Shown here: in pieces, positions 7,732 to 14,238 of the stretch
How the letters are laid out: every line of letters begins with the position of its first letter
Numbering within the stretch: position 1 is the first letter of the stretch
NCBI GenBank assembly: GCA_002373555.1
Contig: DFKM01000207.1
Coordinates: 1 to 29,185 of the forward strand
Direction: 5' to 3'
From: Lachnospiraceae bacterium UBA3645
Lineage (GTDB): Bacteria > Bacillota > Clostridia > Lachnospirales > Lachnospiraceae
Length of the DNA stretch: 29,185 bases
Position numbers and translations under genes: made by a program
The notes under the pieces: model-generated
Told to the model about the DNA's origin: nothing
Databases searched by the model: none
The model's input: only the letters and a program-made list of their open reading frames with translations

Positions 7732-8219
7732 ACGTGAATATCAGGGCAGCGATAGGACAGGACAGTCACAGATTTTTGCCGGACGGTCAGGGAGAATGCA
7801 TTCTTGCGGGCGTGCGTTTTGCCGGGACGCCCGGCTTTCTTGCGAACAGCGACGGGGATGTGCTGCTGCATGCGGTGACCAATGCCGTTTCGGGCATTAC
7901 CGGACGGAATATCCTTGGTACGGTGGCGGACGAGATGTGTGCTTCGGGCATCAAGGACAGCCGCGAATATCTGAAAGCAGCGCTTGCGGATCTTCACGCC
8001 ATGAAGATGCGGCCCGTTCATCTTTCCGTCAGCATCGAAGGCGCGCGGCCGAAGATCCTGCCGAAAGTGGATGCGATGAAGCAGTCGCTTGCGGAGATCA
8101 TGGGCATGGAAATCCGTGACATCGGGATCACCGCGACGACCGGCGAGGGCCTCACGGATTTCGGACGGGGACTCGGCGTAAGTGTATTCTGCATACTCAC
8201 AGCGGGAGATGAGATCTGA
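7728..8219 (+). CDS. IspF homologue (MEcPP synthase family) with altered active site
   Basis: IspF converts CDP-ME 2-phosphate to 2-C-methylerythritol 2,4-cyclodiphosphate in the MEP pathway. This 163-aa protein has the family length and fold markers: the zinc ligands D12-S-H14 and H48 are present, as are S41-D-G-D, the A-T-T-x-E region (E140) and G-R-G. Several positions differ from E. coli IspF by my alignment. The H34 equivalent is N40 (N-S-D-G-D instead of H-S-D-G-D). D46 becomes N52. The G-D-I-G-x-x-F-P-D segment is replaced by N-I-L-G-T-V-A-D-E. T-T-T-E becomes T-T-G-E (137-140), and G-R-G-E-G becomes G-R-G-L-G. It may be a divergent enzyme or a repurposed paralogue. ispE follows two bases after its last codon, which argues for a MEP-linked role. 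The start is the ATG in the ATGA overlap. Confidence 0.8.
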   Translation: MNVNIRAAIGQDSHRFLPDGQGECILAGVRFAGTPGFLANSDGDVLLHAVTNAVSGITGRNILGTVADEMCASGIKDSREYLKAALADLHAMKMRPVHLSVSIEGARPKILPKVDAMKQSLAEIMGMEIRDIGITATTGEGLTDFGRGLGVSVFCILTAGDEI

Positions 8220-8220
8220 A

Positions 8221-9117
8221 ATGAAGGAAACAGTAAAGGCGTATGCCAAGATCAACCTGACGCTGCACGTGCTCGGAAAAAGGGAAGACGGCTATCATGA
8301 TCTGGATCTGATCTTTTCCCCGGTGAGTCTCTGCGATCTTCTGGAGATCGAGGAAAACGATGCGGATGCGCTCCGTTTTTCCTGCAGCATCCCGGCATTT
8401 CAGACAGCGGACAATCTGGTGGTCCGGGCGTATGAGACGATGCGGGAGAAATATCCCGGAAAGATCCCGGGACTGACGGTCGCGCTTACGAAGGACATTC
8501 CTTCCGGCGCGGGGATGGGCGGCGGCAGCGCGGATGCGGCTGCGCTTCTCTCGTTTCTCGCGGAAAAATATCTGCCGGATCTTACCGAACAGGAGCTGAT
8601 CGGAATCGGTGCCGGTCTGGGCGCCGACGTGCCGGCCTGCACGATCCGTCATGCGACCCGCGGCCTGGGCGTGGGAGAGCGTCTGATGCATATCTGCACG
8701 AAGGCTGCTTTTCCGCTGCTGGTCATCAAACCGCCGTACTCGTTCAATACGGGTGAAATGTACCGCCGGACGGACGAGCTGCTGCCGGACCGTCATGAGA
8801 ACAGAAATGATCAGATGGTAAAAGCACTGGAAGCGGAGGATGCCGGTGCAGTCTCAGATCTTCTGTACAACATTTTCGAGGATGCGGTTCCGGAGAAGGA
8901 GAAGATCCGTTTGCTGAAGGAAATCCTGCTTGCCGCCGGCGCGCGCGGAAGCCTGATGACGGGATCCGGATCGGCTGTATTCGGCATCTTTGAGAATACG
9001 GAAAAGCGTGACCGTGCGTTTGAGGAGCTGGCGGAAAAAGCCGGTGCAGAAACCGATCCGGAGGCGCCGCTTTACGGCTGCAGGATCTGTTCCTGCGAGA
9101 TGGTCAACATGCAGTAA
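8221..9117 (+). CDS. ispE: 4-diphosphocytidyl-2-C-methyl-D-erythritol kinase IspE
   Basis: IspE is the ATP-dependent GHMP kinase that phosphorylates CDP-methylerythritol, the step directly before IspF. The 298-aa product starts with the typical A-Y-A-K-I-N-L-T-L-H-V (lysine 10 region) and G-Y-H-D-L. It carries the ATP-binding loop P-S-G-A-G-M-G-G-G-S-A-D-A-A-A and the L-G-A-D-V-P segment. A third conserved motif, near the C-terminus, reads M-T-G-S-G-S-A-V-F-G. The expected G-G-T-A-x-x-x-G-x-G-E stretch is partly altered (H-A-T-R-G-L-G-V-G-E). The frame is open to 8182, but the ATG at 8221 has GGGAGATGAG at 8204-8213 in good position and gives the usual N-terminus. It lies one base after the ispF-like stop. 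Confidence 0.95.
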   Translation: MKETVKAYAKINLTLHVLGKREDGYHDLDLIFSPVSLCDLLEIEENDADALRFSCSIPAFQTADNLVVRAYETMREKYPGKIPGLTVALTKDIPSGAGMGGGSADAAALLSFLAEKYLPDLTEQELIGIGAGLGADVPACTIRHATRGLGVGERLMHICTKAAFPLLVIKPPYSFNTGEMYRRTDELLPDRHENRNDQMVKALEAEDAGAVSDLLYNIFEDAVPEKEKIRLLKEILLAAGARGSLMTGSGSAVFGIFENTEKRDRAFEELAEKAGAETDPEAPLYGCRICSCEMVNMQ

Positions 9118-9150
9118 GAACCGGAATAAGAACAGAAGCCGGAGGAAATT

Positions 9151-9648
9151 ATGGGAAAGAAAGAAAAGGAAGTCAAGACGAACGCGATGCGGATCCTGGA
9201 AAAGGAGAAGATCGCTTATTCTTCACATACCTACGAGTGCACGGAATTTACGGACGGCGCCCAGATCGCTGACACGCTCGGCCTGCCGCACGAAAAAGTC
9301 TACAAGACGCTCGTCACGGTCGGAAAGTCGAAGGAGCATTATGTTTTCGTGCTGGCGATCGATGATGAACTGGATTTCAAGAAATCGGCGAAGGTCGCGG
9401 GCGAAAAATCCCTGGAAATGCTGCCGCTGAAGGAGCTGACGGCGCTCACCGGCTACGTGAGAGGCGGCTGCACCTCCATCGGCATGAAGAAGCATTTTCC
9501 GACCTTCTTCCAGGAGAGCATCCTGGATCTGGAGACCGTGCTGGTCAGCGGCGGAAAGCTCGGCCTGCAGCTGGAGCTCGCACCGGCCGATCTGATCCGC
9601 GCCGCTGCCGGGAAAACGGCGGATTTCATTGTCCGCCGGGATGCTTAA
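9151..9648 (+). CDS. ybaK: YbaK-type Cys-tRNA(Pro)/aminoacyl-tRNA deacylase
   Basis: The 165-aa protein belongs to the YbaK/EbsC editing family, which hydrolyses Cys-tRNA(Pro) mischarged by prolyl-tRNA synthetase. Diagnostic stretches are T-N-A-M-R-I-L-E at the N-terminus, K-V-Y-K-T-L-V (lysine region), G-Y-V-R-G-G-C-T-S-I-G-M-K-K in the centre, and S-G-G-K-L-G-L-Q-L-E-L. Length is standard. An excellent Shine-Dalgarno (GGAGG at 9141-9145) fixes the start. It sits between ispE and a pseudouridine synthase and seven bases before the latter, so the three genes are probably cotranscribed. Exact tRNA specificity cannot be read from sequence. Confidence 0.92.
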   Translation: MGKKEKEVKTNAMRILEKEKIAYSSHTYECTEFTDGAQIADTLGLPHEKVYKTLVTVGKSKEHYVFVLAIDDELDFKKSAKVAGEKSLEMLPLKELTALTGYVRGGCTSIGMKKHFPTFFQESILDLETVLVSGGKLGLQLELAPADLIRAAAGKTADFIVRRDA

Positions 9649-9654
9649 GGGAAA

Positions 9655-10533
9655 ATGGGCAGAAGGCTTACTGACAGAGCCGAATCGGAGATCCGGCTCT
9701 ATGATTTTTTAAGGACCCGGATGGGGCTCACGAAAAAGCAGATCAGCAGGCTGAAATATACGGACGGCGGTATTCTGGTAAACGGACGGGAAGTCTATGT
9801 GACGGAGATGCTGCACCCCGGCGATCTTGTGGATGCGGATGCGGGCAGCGTGCCTGCGGAAGGACACAGCATCAGACCGTCTTCGCTGCCGCTCACGATC
9901 CTGTATGAAGACGAGGATATCATCGCGCTGAACAAGCCGGCAGGCGTGTCTTCGCACCCGGCGGGCATCCATCAGGAGGATACCATCGTCAACCGTCTGG
10001 TCTATCATTTCCGCGAGAACGGCGAACCGGTGATCCCGCATCCGGTCGGCCGTCTGGATATCTCCACGTCCGGCGTCATCTGCTTCGCAAAGAACCGGAC
10101 AGCGCTGGCAAGGCTGATCAAACAGCGGGAAAGAAAACTGCTGTATAAAGAATATACGGCGGTCGTTTCCGGGCATTTCGGGAACCGGCGCGGGAAGATC
10201 GAACTTCCGCTGCGGCGGGATCCGTTAAATGCGCTCCGGGTCATCGTTTCCGAAGACGGAAAATATGCGAAAACAGTTTATGAAGTGATCGGGGAGACGG
10301 CGGATGTTTCCCTTGTCAATCTGCGGATCCTGACCGGCCGCATGCATCAGATCCGGGTGCATATGGCGGCTGCAGGCCATCCGCTGCTGGGAGATCAACT
10401 TTACGGCGGGTGCACGGACCGGATCGACAGAGCTGCCCTGCATGCCGGGAAAATGGTCCTGTACCGGCCTTTCTCCGATGAAAAGCTGGAGCTTACGGCG
10501 CCGCTTCCCGAGGATATGCGGAAACTGCTTTGA
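9655..10533 (+). CDS. RluA-family RNA pseudouridine synthase
   Basis: This 292-aa enzyme would isomerise uridine to pseudouridine in rRNA or tRNA. An N-terminal S4-type RNA-binding segment (about 12-62; L-T-K-K-Q-I-S-R-L-K and V-N-G-R-E-V) is followed by the catalytic domain with N-K-P-A-G-V-S-S-H-P. The catalytic motif is G-R-L-D-I-S-T-S-G, in which D135 is the nucleophile; the usual histidine of H-R-L-D is glycine here. The C-terminal G-R-M-H-Q-I-R-V-H-M-A and H-P-L-L-G-D-x-L-Y-G are classic RluA elements. The ATG at 9655 comes seven bases after ybaK, with AAGGG close before it. Whether it modifies 23S rRNA (RluD/RluC type) or tRNA is undetermined. Its stop lies in the next promoter's -35 box. 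Confidence 0.93.
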   Translation: MGRRLTDRAESEIRLYDFLRTRMGLTKKQISRLKYTDGGILVNGREVYVTEMLHPGDLVDADAGSVPAEGHSIRPSSLPLTILYEDEDIIALNKPAGVSSHPAGIHQEDTIVNRLVYHFRENGEPVIPHPVGRLDISTSGVICFAKNRTALARLIKQRERKLLYKEYTAVVSGHFGNRRGKIELPLRRDPLNALRVIVSEDGKYAKTVYEVIGETADVSLVNLRILTGRMHQIRVHMAAAGHPLLGDQLYGGCTDRIDRAALHAGKMVLYRPFSDEKLELTAPLPEDMRKLL

Positions 10534-10557
10534 AATAACCGGATTCAATGCTATAAT
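10530..10557 (+). promoter_or_regulatory. Extended -10 promoter for the secreted protease
   Basis: TTGAAA at 10530-10535 and TATAAT at 10552-10557 are 16 bp apart, with TGC immediately before the -10 (10549-10551). The -35 box overlaps the upstream stop codon (TGA 10531-10533). Expected transcription start is near 10564, giving a leader of about 60 bases. Confidence 0.75.
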
Positions 10558-10625
10558 TCTAAAGAAACTGAAGCGGTTCCAACAGAAAGAAAAGGCCGCT
10601 CATCCGTTTTGTGTCAGGAGGCTGT

Positions 10626-12137
10626 ATGGACAGACTAATGAGAAGAATACTGTGCGCGGCGGCTGCCGTCATGCTGGCATTTCCTTCGGCAGCGTCTGCG
10701 GCACCGGCTACTGAGACACGGGGAACAGGGGCAAGCTATACACCTGTTCCGGAGATCATAATCCCCGATGCTGTTCCGGCGGACGGCGCATCGCTGCCGT
10801 CGAAATATACTTCCGTGGGGAAATACATTTCCAAAGTCAAGAACCAGGGAAAATATAATACATGCTCGTTCTTTTCCGTATGTGCCGCCATGGAGGCGTC
10901 CGCTGTCAGAAACAAGGTGAAGATCGGATCCGCCAAAGCGACCACCAAGCTGGATCTGTCCGAGAGCCAGCTGGCGTATTTCTTTTATCACAAGAAGACA
11001 GATGCGCTGAAGGGAATCAAAGGGGACAAGGCGACTGCCGTACCGTCTTACATCAATGCCTCGCACTGGTATGATGTGGGCGGGAACATTCTGCAGAATG
11101 CCCTGCATCTTCTGACCTGGGCAGGCCCGGTGAAGGAAAGCAAGGCGAAGTACAGCAAGACCATGGGGAAGACGCTGAAGTCTTCGCTGGCTTATAAGAA
11201 CGATATCCTGCACGTTCAGGGCTTTGAAATAAAGGCCATGAATGATCTTACGGGCGTCAAGACGCTGATCAAAAAATACGGCGCTGTAGCGGCGAATTAT
11301 TATCACAGTGCTGCGGACGAGCCGTATTTCTACAACTATTCGACCGGCGCTTATTTCTGCCCGTATCAATATGATTATAATCATGCCATTGCCATCGTCG
11401 GCTGGGATGACAATTACAGCAGGGATAATTTCGTGATCAAGCCGTCGGGCAACGGTGCCTGGATCGTGAAGAACCAGTGGGGCACATCCTGGGGAAATAA
11501 TGGCTATCAGTACATTTCCTATGAGGATATCCCGCTTCTGACGAGCGCGGGCCAGACCAATACTGCGGTCGCATTCAACGTCGCGAAAAAGAATAATTAT
11601 ACCTATAATTATCAGTATGACGGCGGCACGGCGACCGGTGAGATCTATGCCGCAAATCTGGGATCGTTTACACTGGCCAACACATTCAAGGCTGTCGGCG
11701 GCAGCAAGGAAAAGCTGAAGGCGGTGGGCTTTGGGGTATGGAGCGAAGGAACGAAATATTCGATCCAGATCTACAGAAATTCGAAGAAGGGAAAGCCTTT
11801 TTCTGGAAAGAAGCTTCTGAAGAAGGCGCAGACCGGCGTGATCAGCAATGCCGGTTTCTATACGGTGAAGCTGAAAAAAGCGATCAAACTGAAAAAGGGC
11901 TATACCTATACGATCGCGGTCAAATTTTCGAATTCCCAGGGATATCCCAGCGCGATGACGGATATTACCGAGAATTACGGATGGATGAAGGCTGCCACGA
12001 AACAGAAAGCCGGCACGAGTTATTACTATGACAGCGACGGCCTGGAGGACCTTGCGGGGGCAAGATACTGGGGCGCGCTGGACAGAGTGATGAGACGCGG
12101 GATGACAGCGCGTATTAAAATGTATACTGCCAAGTAA
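10626..12137 (+). CDS. Secreted papain-family (C1A) cysteine protease with lectin-like C-terminus
   Basis: The 503-aa precursor begins with basic residues (M-D-R-L-M-R-R), a hydrophobic core and a likely signal-peptidase site after S-A-A-S-A (about residue 25), so it is exported. The papain core has the oxyanion Q74, the nucleophile C80 (N-Q-G-K-Y-N-T-C-S-F-F-S), H253 (N-H-A-I-A-I-V-G-W) and N283 (K-N-Q-W-G-T-S-W-G). Serine replaces the tryptophan usual after the catalytic cysteine. Residues ~315-500 form a beta-rich domain (A-N-T-F-K-A, L-K-A-V-G-F-G-V, G-Y-T-Y-T-I-A-V-K) resembling the lectin-like domain attached to clostridial C1 proteases. AGGAGG at 10616-10621 selects the ATG at 10626. 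It stands alone with its own promoter and a terminator. Substrates are unknown; surface or extracellular proteolysis is inferred. Confidence 0.9.
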   Translation: MDRLMRRILCAAAAVMLAFPSAASAAPATETRGTGASYTPVPEIIIPDAVPADGASLPSKYTSVGKYISKVKNQGKYNTCSFFSVCAAMEASAVRNKVKIGSAKATTKLDLSESQLAYFFYHKKTDALKGIKGDKATAVPSYINASHWYDVGGNILQNALHLLTWAGPVKESKAKYSKTMGKTLKSSLAYKNDILHVQGFEIKAMNDLTGVKTLIKKYGAVAANYYHSAADEPYFYNYSTGAYFCPYQYDYNHAIAIVGWDDNYSRDNFVIKPSGNGAWIVKNQWGTSWGNNGYQYISYEDIPLLTSAGQTNTAVAFNVAKKNNYTYNYQYDGGTATGEIYAANLGSFTLANTFKAVGGSKEKLKAVGFGVWSEGTKYSIQIYRNSKKGKPFSGKKLLKKAQTGVISNAGFYTVKLKKAIKLKKGYTYTIAVKFSNSQGYPSAMTDITENYGWMKAATKQKAGTSYYYDSDGLEDLAGARYWGALDRVMRRGMTARIKMYTAK

Positions 12138-12139
12138 CA

Positions 12140-12190
12140 GCTGCAGGGAACCTGCAGCCGCTTGAAGCGGACTTTTCAGTCCGCTTTTTT
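12140..12190 (+). terminator. Tandem hairpins with terminator, possible pyrF attenuator
   Basis: The first hairpin pairs GCTGCAGG (12140-12147) with CCTGCAGC (12151-12158). The second is a strong terminator: AAGCGGACT (12165-12173) pairs with AGTCCGCTT (12178-12186), followed by T residues to 12190. A competing small stem, CCGCT (12158-12162) with AGCGG (12166-12170), would prevent the terminator from forming. The structure ends two bases before the pyrF Shine-Dalgarno, so pyrF can only be transcribed by RNA polymerase passing through it. Confidence 0.8.
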
Positions 12191-12204
12191 CGGAGGATAA
12201 AGAT

Positions 12205-13122
12205 ATGATGGACAGACTGATGAAGAGGATCAGCGAACTGGATGCGCCTGTGGTCGTGGGACTGGATCCCCAGCTGGGATTTGTCCCGGAGCAGATCCTG
12301 CAGGCGGCTTTTGCGGAATGTGGAGAGACACTGGAAGGAGCCGGCGAGGCTGTATGGAGATTCAATAAAGGTCTGATCGATGCCGTTTATGATCTGATCC
12401 CAGCGGTGAAGCCGCAGATCGCGATGTATGAGCAGTTCGGGATCCCGGGACTGATCGCTTGTAAGAAGACGGTGGATTACTGTCATGAGAAAGGCCTGAT
12501 CGTAATCGGCGATGTGAAGCGCGGTGATATCGGCTCCACCTCCGCAGCTTATGCGGCGGCGCATCTGGGAACTGTGCAGGTGGGCAGTGCCTGTCTGCCG
12601 GTATTTGACGAGGATGTTGTGACAGTGAATCCGTATCTGGGATCGGACGGGATCGTGCCGTTCCTGAAGGCGTGTGAGAGCTGCGGGAAGGGGATCTTTG
12701 TGCTGGTGAAGACTTCGAATCCTTCGAGCGGAGAGTTCCAGGACAGGCTGATCGACGGGAAGCCGCTTTATGAGCTTGTCGGTGAAAAGGTCTGCGAATG
12801 GGGAGAAGCTGTTCCGTATGAGAAATATCCGGCGGTGGGAGCCGTGATCGGCGCGACGTATCCGGAGATGGGAGAGAAACTGAGAAAGCTGATGCCGAAG
12901 ACGGTGTTCCTGGTACCGGGGTACGGTGCGCAGGGTGCGGGCGCGGCGGAGCTTGCGCCGTATTTTGATCAGGATGGACTGGGTGTGATCGTGAATTCGT
13001 CGCGGGGGATCATCGCGGCGTGGAAGAAGGAGCAGTATGCGAAGTTCGGCGCGGAAGGGTTTGCGGATGCGGCCCGTGCGGCGACGCTGGATATGATCGA
13101 GGACCTGCGGTCGGTAAAATAG
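12205..13122 (+). CDS. pyrF: Orotidine 5'-phosphate decarboxylase, type 2
   Basis: PyrF decarboxylates OMP to UMP, the last step of de novo pyrimidine synthesis. The 305-aa length and the N-terminal V-V-V-G-L-D-P-Q-L-G-F-V-P identify the longer type 2 subfamily. The catalytic D-x-K-x-x-D array is visible as D103-V-K105-R-G-D108. The C-terminal V-P-G-Y-G-A-Q-G-A and N-S-S-R-G-I-I phosphate-binding motifs are also present. ATGs occur at 12205 and 12208; GGAGG at 12192-12196 favours 12205. The gene lies directly behind a terminator-like structure and is separated from pyrK by a 339-base intergenic region carrying palindromic elements, an unusual interruption of a pyr cluster. Confidence 0.97.
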   Translation: MMDRLMKRISELDAPVVVGLDPQLGFVPEQILQAAFAECGETLEGAGEAVWRFNKGLIDAVYDLIPAVKPQIAMYEQFGIPGLIACKKTVDYCHEKGLIVIGDVKRGDIGSTSAAYAAAHLGTVQVGSACLPVFDEDVVTVNPYLGSDGIVPFLKACESCGKGIFVLVKTSNPSSGEFQDRLIDGKPLYELVGEKVCEWGEAVPYEKYPAVGAVIGATYPEMGEKLRKLMPKTVFLVPGYGAQGAGAAELAPYFDQDGLGVIVNSSRGIIAAWKKEQYAKFGAEGFADAARAATLDMIEDLRSVK

Positions 13123-13137
13123 AGGCAATTAAGTGAC

Positions 13138-13313
13138 GCTCCGGCAGCAGGATCATGCCGGAAACAGGGTCGCTCCGATTGCTTCGGATCCGGGACGAAA
13201 CATTCACACTCCTTCCTGCCAACGAATAAAGCGTGTTGGCTTCCAGTCGGCGGTTTCGCCCGATCCTGTCGCTCTCCGCTCTACAGTTTCCGTCATGATC
13301 CTGCTGCCGGAGC
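13138..13313. repeat. 176-bp palindromic MITE-like element between pyrF and pyrK
   Basis: The ends are 28-bp inverted repeats (13138-13165 and 13286-13313) that match at 27 of 28 positions; each outer end reads GCTCCGGCAGCAGGATCATG. Nested inside are a second inverted pair (13186-13201 with 13253-13266, containing GGATC, GGG and CGAAAC) and a central GCCAAC/GTTGGC pair (13218-13223 with 13235-13240). All three pairs are concentric on about 13226. There is no coding sequence of note and no obvious target-site duplication. It could be a non-autonomous mobile element or a structured RNA in the operon. Confidence 0.7.
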
Positions 13314-13330
13314 TGTGTGCTGAAAGTTCG

Positions 13331-13358
13331 TTGAAAGGTTTGCAGCTGCCTCTTTCAA
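13331..13358. other. Small hairpin in the pyrF-pyrK intergenic region
   Basis: TTGAAAG (13331-13337) pairs with CTTTCAA (13352-13358), with the palindrome GCAGCTGC in the loop. A weak promoter-like pair follows: TTCAAA at 13354-13359 and TATTAT at 13377-13382, 17 bp apart. This could restart transcription for pyrK, but the -35 is poor. Confidence 0.35.
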
Positions 13359-13381
13359 AACGGCTGACGTGTTCAATATTA

Positions 13382-13414
13382 TTGTCATCCTGAGGAGCAA
13401 AGCGACGAAGGATC
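13382..13414. repeat. Short interspersed repeat of the TCATCCTGAGG...GAAGGATC type
   Basis: The sequence starting TTGTCATCCTGAGGAGC and ending CGACGAAGGATC matches a short interspersed repeat that I recall from many gut Firmicutes genomes, where it usually appears as inverted pairs in intergenic DNA. Only one copy is present in this window. A related arm, CAGGATG at 13431-13437, can pair with CATCCTG at 13386-13392, and a TGCAGG/CCTGCA hairpin (13429-13443) lies just before the pyrK Shine-Dalgarno. Confidence 0.55.
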
Positions 13415-13461
13415 CACCGCGTGAAGACTGCAGGATGCCTGCAAATGAATGAGGATTTTTT

Positions 13462-14238
13462 ATGGAGAATAAGAGAAAACAGGAAAAGGCCTGGGTCATC
13501 AACCAGACGGAGATGATCCCGGGCATCATGGATCTTCTGATCAAGGCGCCGAAGACGGCAGCCGCTGCCGCGCCGGGACAGTTCCTCTCCCTGTACTGCG
13601 GGGATAAGAGCAGACTTCTGCCGCGCCCGATCAGTATCTGTGATACAGATAAGTTTACCGGCGCGATCCGGCTGGTCTATCGTGTGGGCGGCGCCGGAAC
13701 GGAGGAGTTCTCGAAGCTGGGACCGGGGGAGACGATCCGGATCCAGGGCCCGCTCGGCAATGGTTTCCCGCTGGATCCCGGATTTTCATCCGTAATGATC
13801 GTCGGCGGAGGCATCGGCATTCCGCCGCTGCTGTACCTTGCGAAAAGCCTGCATATAAAGAAGACGCTGGTGATGGGCTATCCTTCGGTCACCTATCTGG
13901 ATGAGGAGCTCGCGCAGCACGGAAATCTGTACATTGCTACAGAGGACGGCAGCAGAGGTACGAAGGGCAATGTGATCAATGCGATCGAAGAGAACGGCCT
14001 GACAGCCGACGCGATCATGGCCTGCGGCCCGATCCCGATGCTGCGGGCGCTGAAGCAGTACGGGGAAGCGCATAATATGCGTGTCATCATTTCGATGGAG
14101 GAACGCATGGCCTGCGGCATCGGCGCATGTCTGGCCTGCGTCTGTAAATCCACGGAGAAGGATGCTTATCTGAATATCAATAAGAAGCGGGTCTGCCTGG
14201 AAGGCCCGGTCTTCGACGCGCGGGAGGTGGAGTTATGA
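13462..14238 (+). CDS. pyrK: Dihydroorotate dehydrogenase electron-transfer subunit PyrK
   Basis: PyrK carries FAD and a [2Fe-2S] cluster and passes electrons from the FMN of PyrD to NAD+. The 258-aa protein has the ferredoxin-reductase-like FAD site R-P-I-S-I-C-D and the nucleotide-binding G-G-G-I-G-I-P-P-L. Cysteines C218, C223, C226 and C245 are in the C-x4-C-x2-C...C arrangement expected for the cluster; C228 is an extra cysteine. GAGGA at 13451-13455 precedes the ATG. The gene overlaps pyrD by four bases (ATGA), which fits stoichiometric assembly of the class 1B heterotetramer. Confidence 0.96.
   Translation: MENKRKQEKAWVINQTEMIPGIMDLLIKAPKTAAAAAPGQFLSLYCGDKSRLLPRPISICDTDKFTGAIRLVYRVGGAGTEEFSKLGPGETIRIQGPLGNGFPLDPGFSSVMIVGGGIGIPPLLYLAKSLHIKKTLVMGYPSVTYLDEELAQHGNLYIATEDGSRGTKGNVINAIEENGLTADAIMACGPIPMLRALKQYGEAHNMRVIISMEERMACGIGACLACVCKSTEKDAYLNINKKRVCLEGPVFDAREVEL

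Noticed and set aside
10626..12228. Near-identical first residues of the protease and PyrF (M-D-R-L-M-R/K-R-I)
   Set aside because: The similarity covers about eight codons only, the DNA differs at several third positions, and the proteins are otherwise unrelated. A duplication of a start region is possible but chance is simpler.
10635..12365. Long minus-strand open frame (576 codons) opposite the protease and pyrF start
   Set aside because: It is antisense to a well-supported protease with a signal peptide and catalytic residues, its composition is rich in Arg, His and Ile with no domain pattern, and it spans a terminator. It is a codon-bias shadow.
13133..13393. Short open frame of 86 codons within the pyrF-pyrK gap
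   Set aside because: It lies almost wholly inside the palindromic element and repeat region, has no ribosome binding site and no protein-like pattern.
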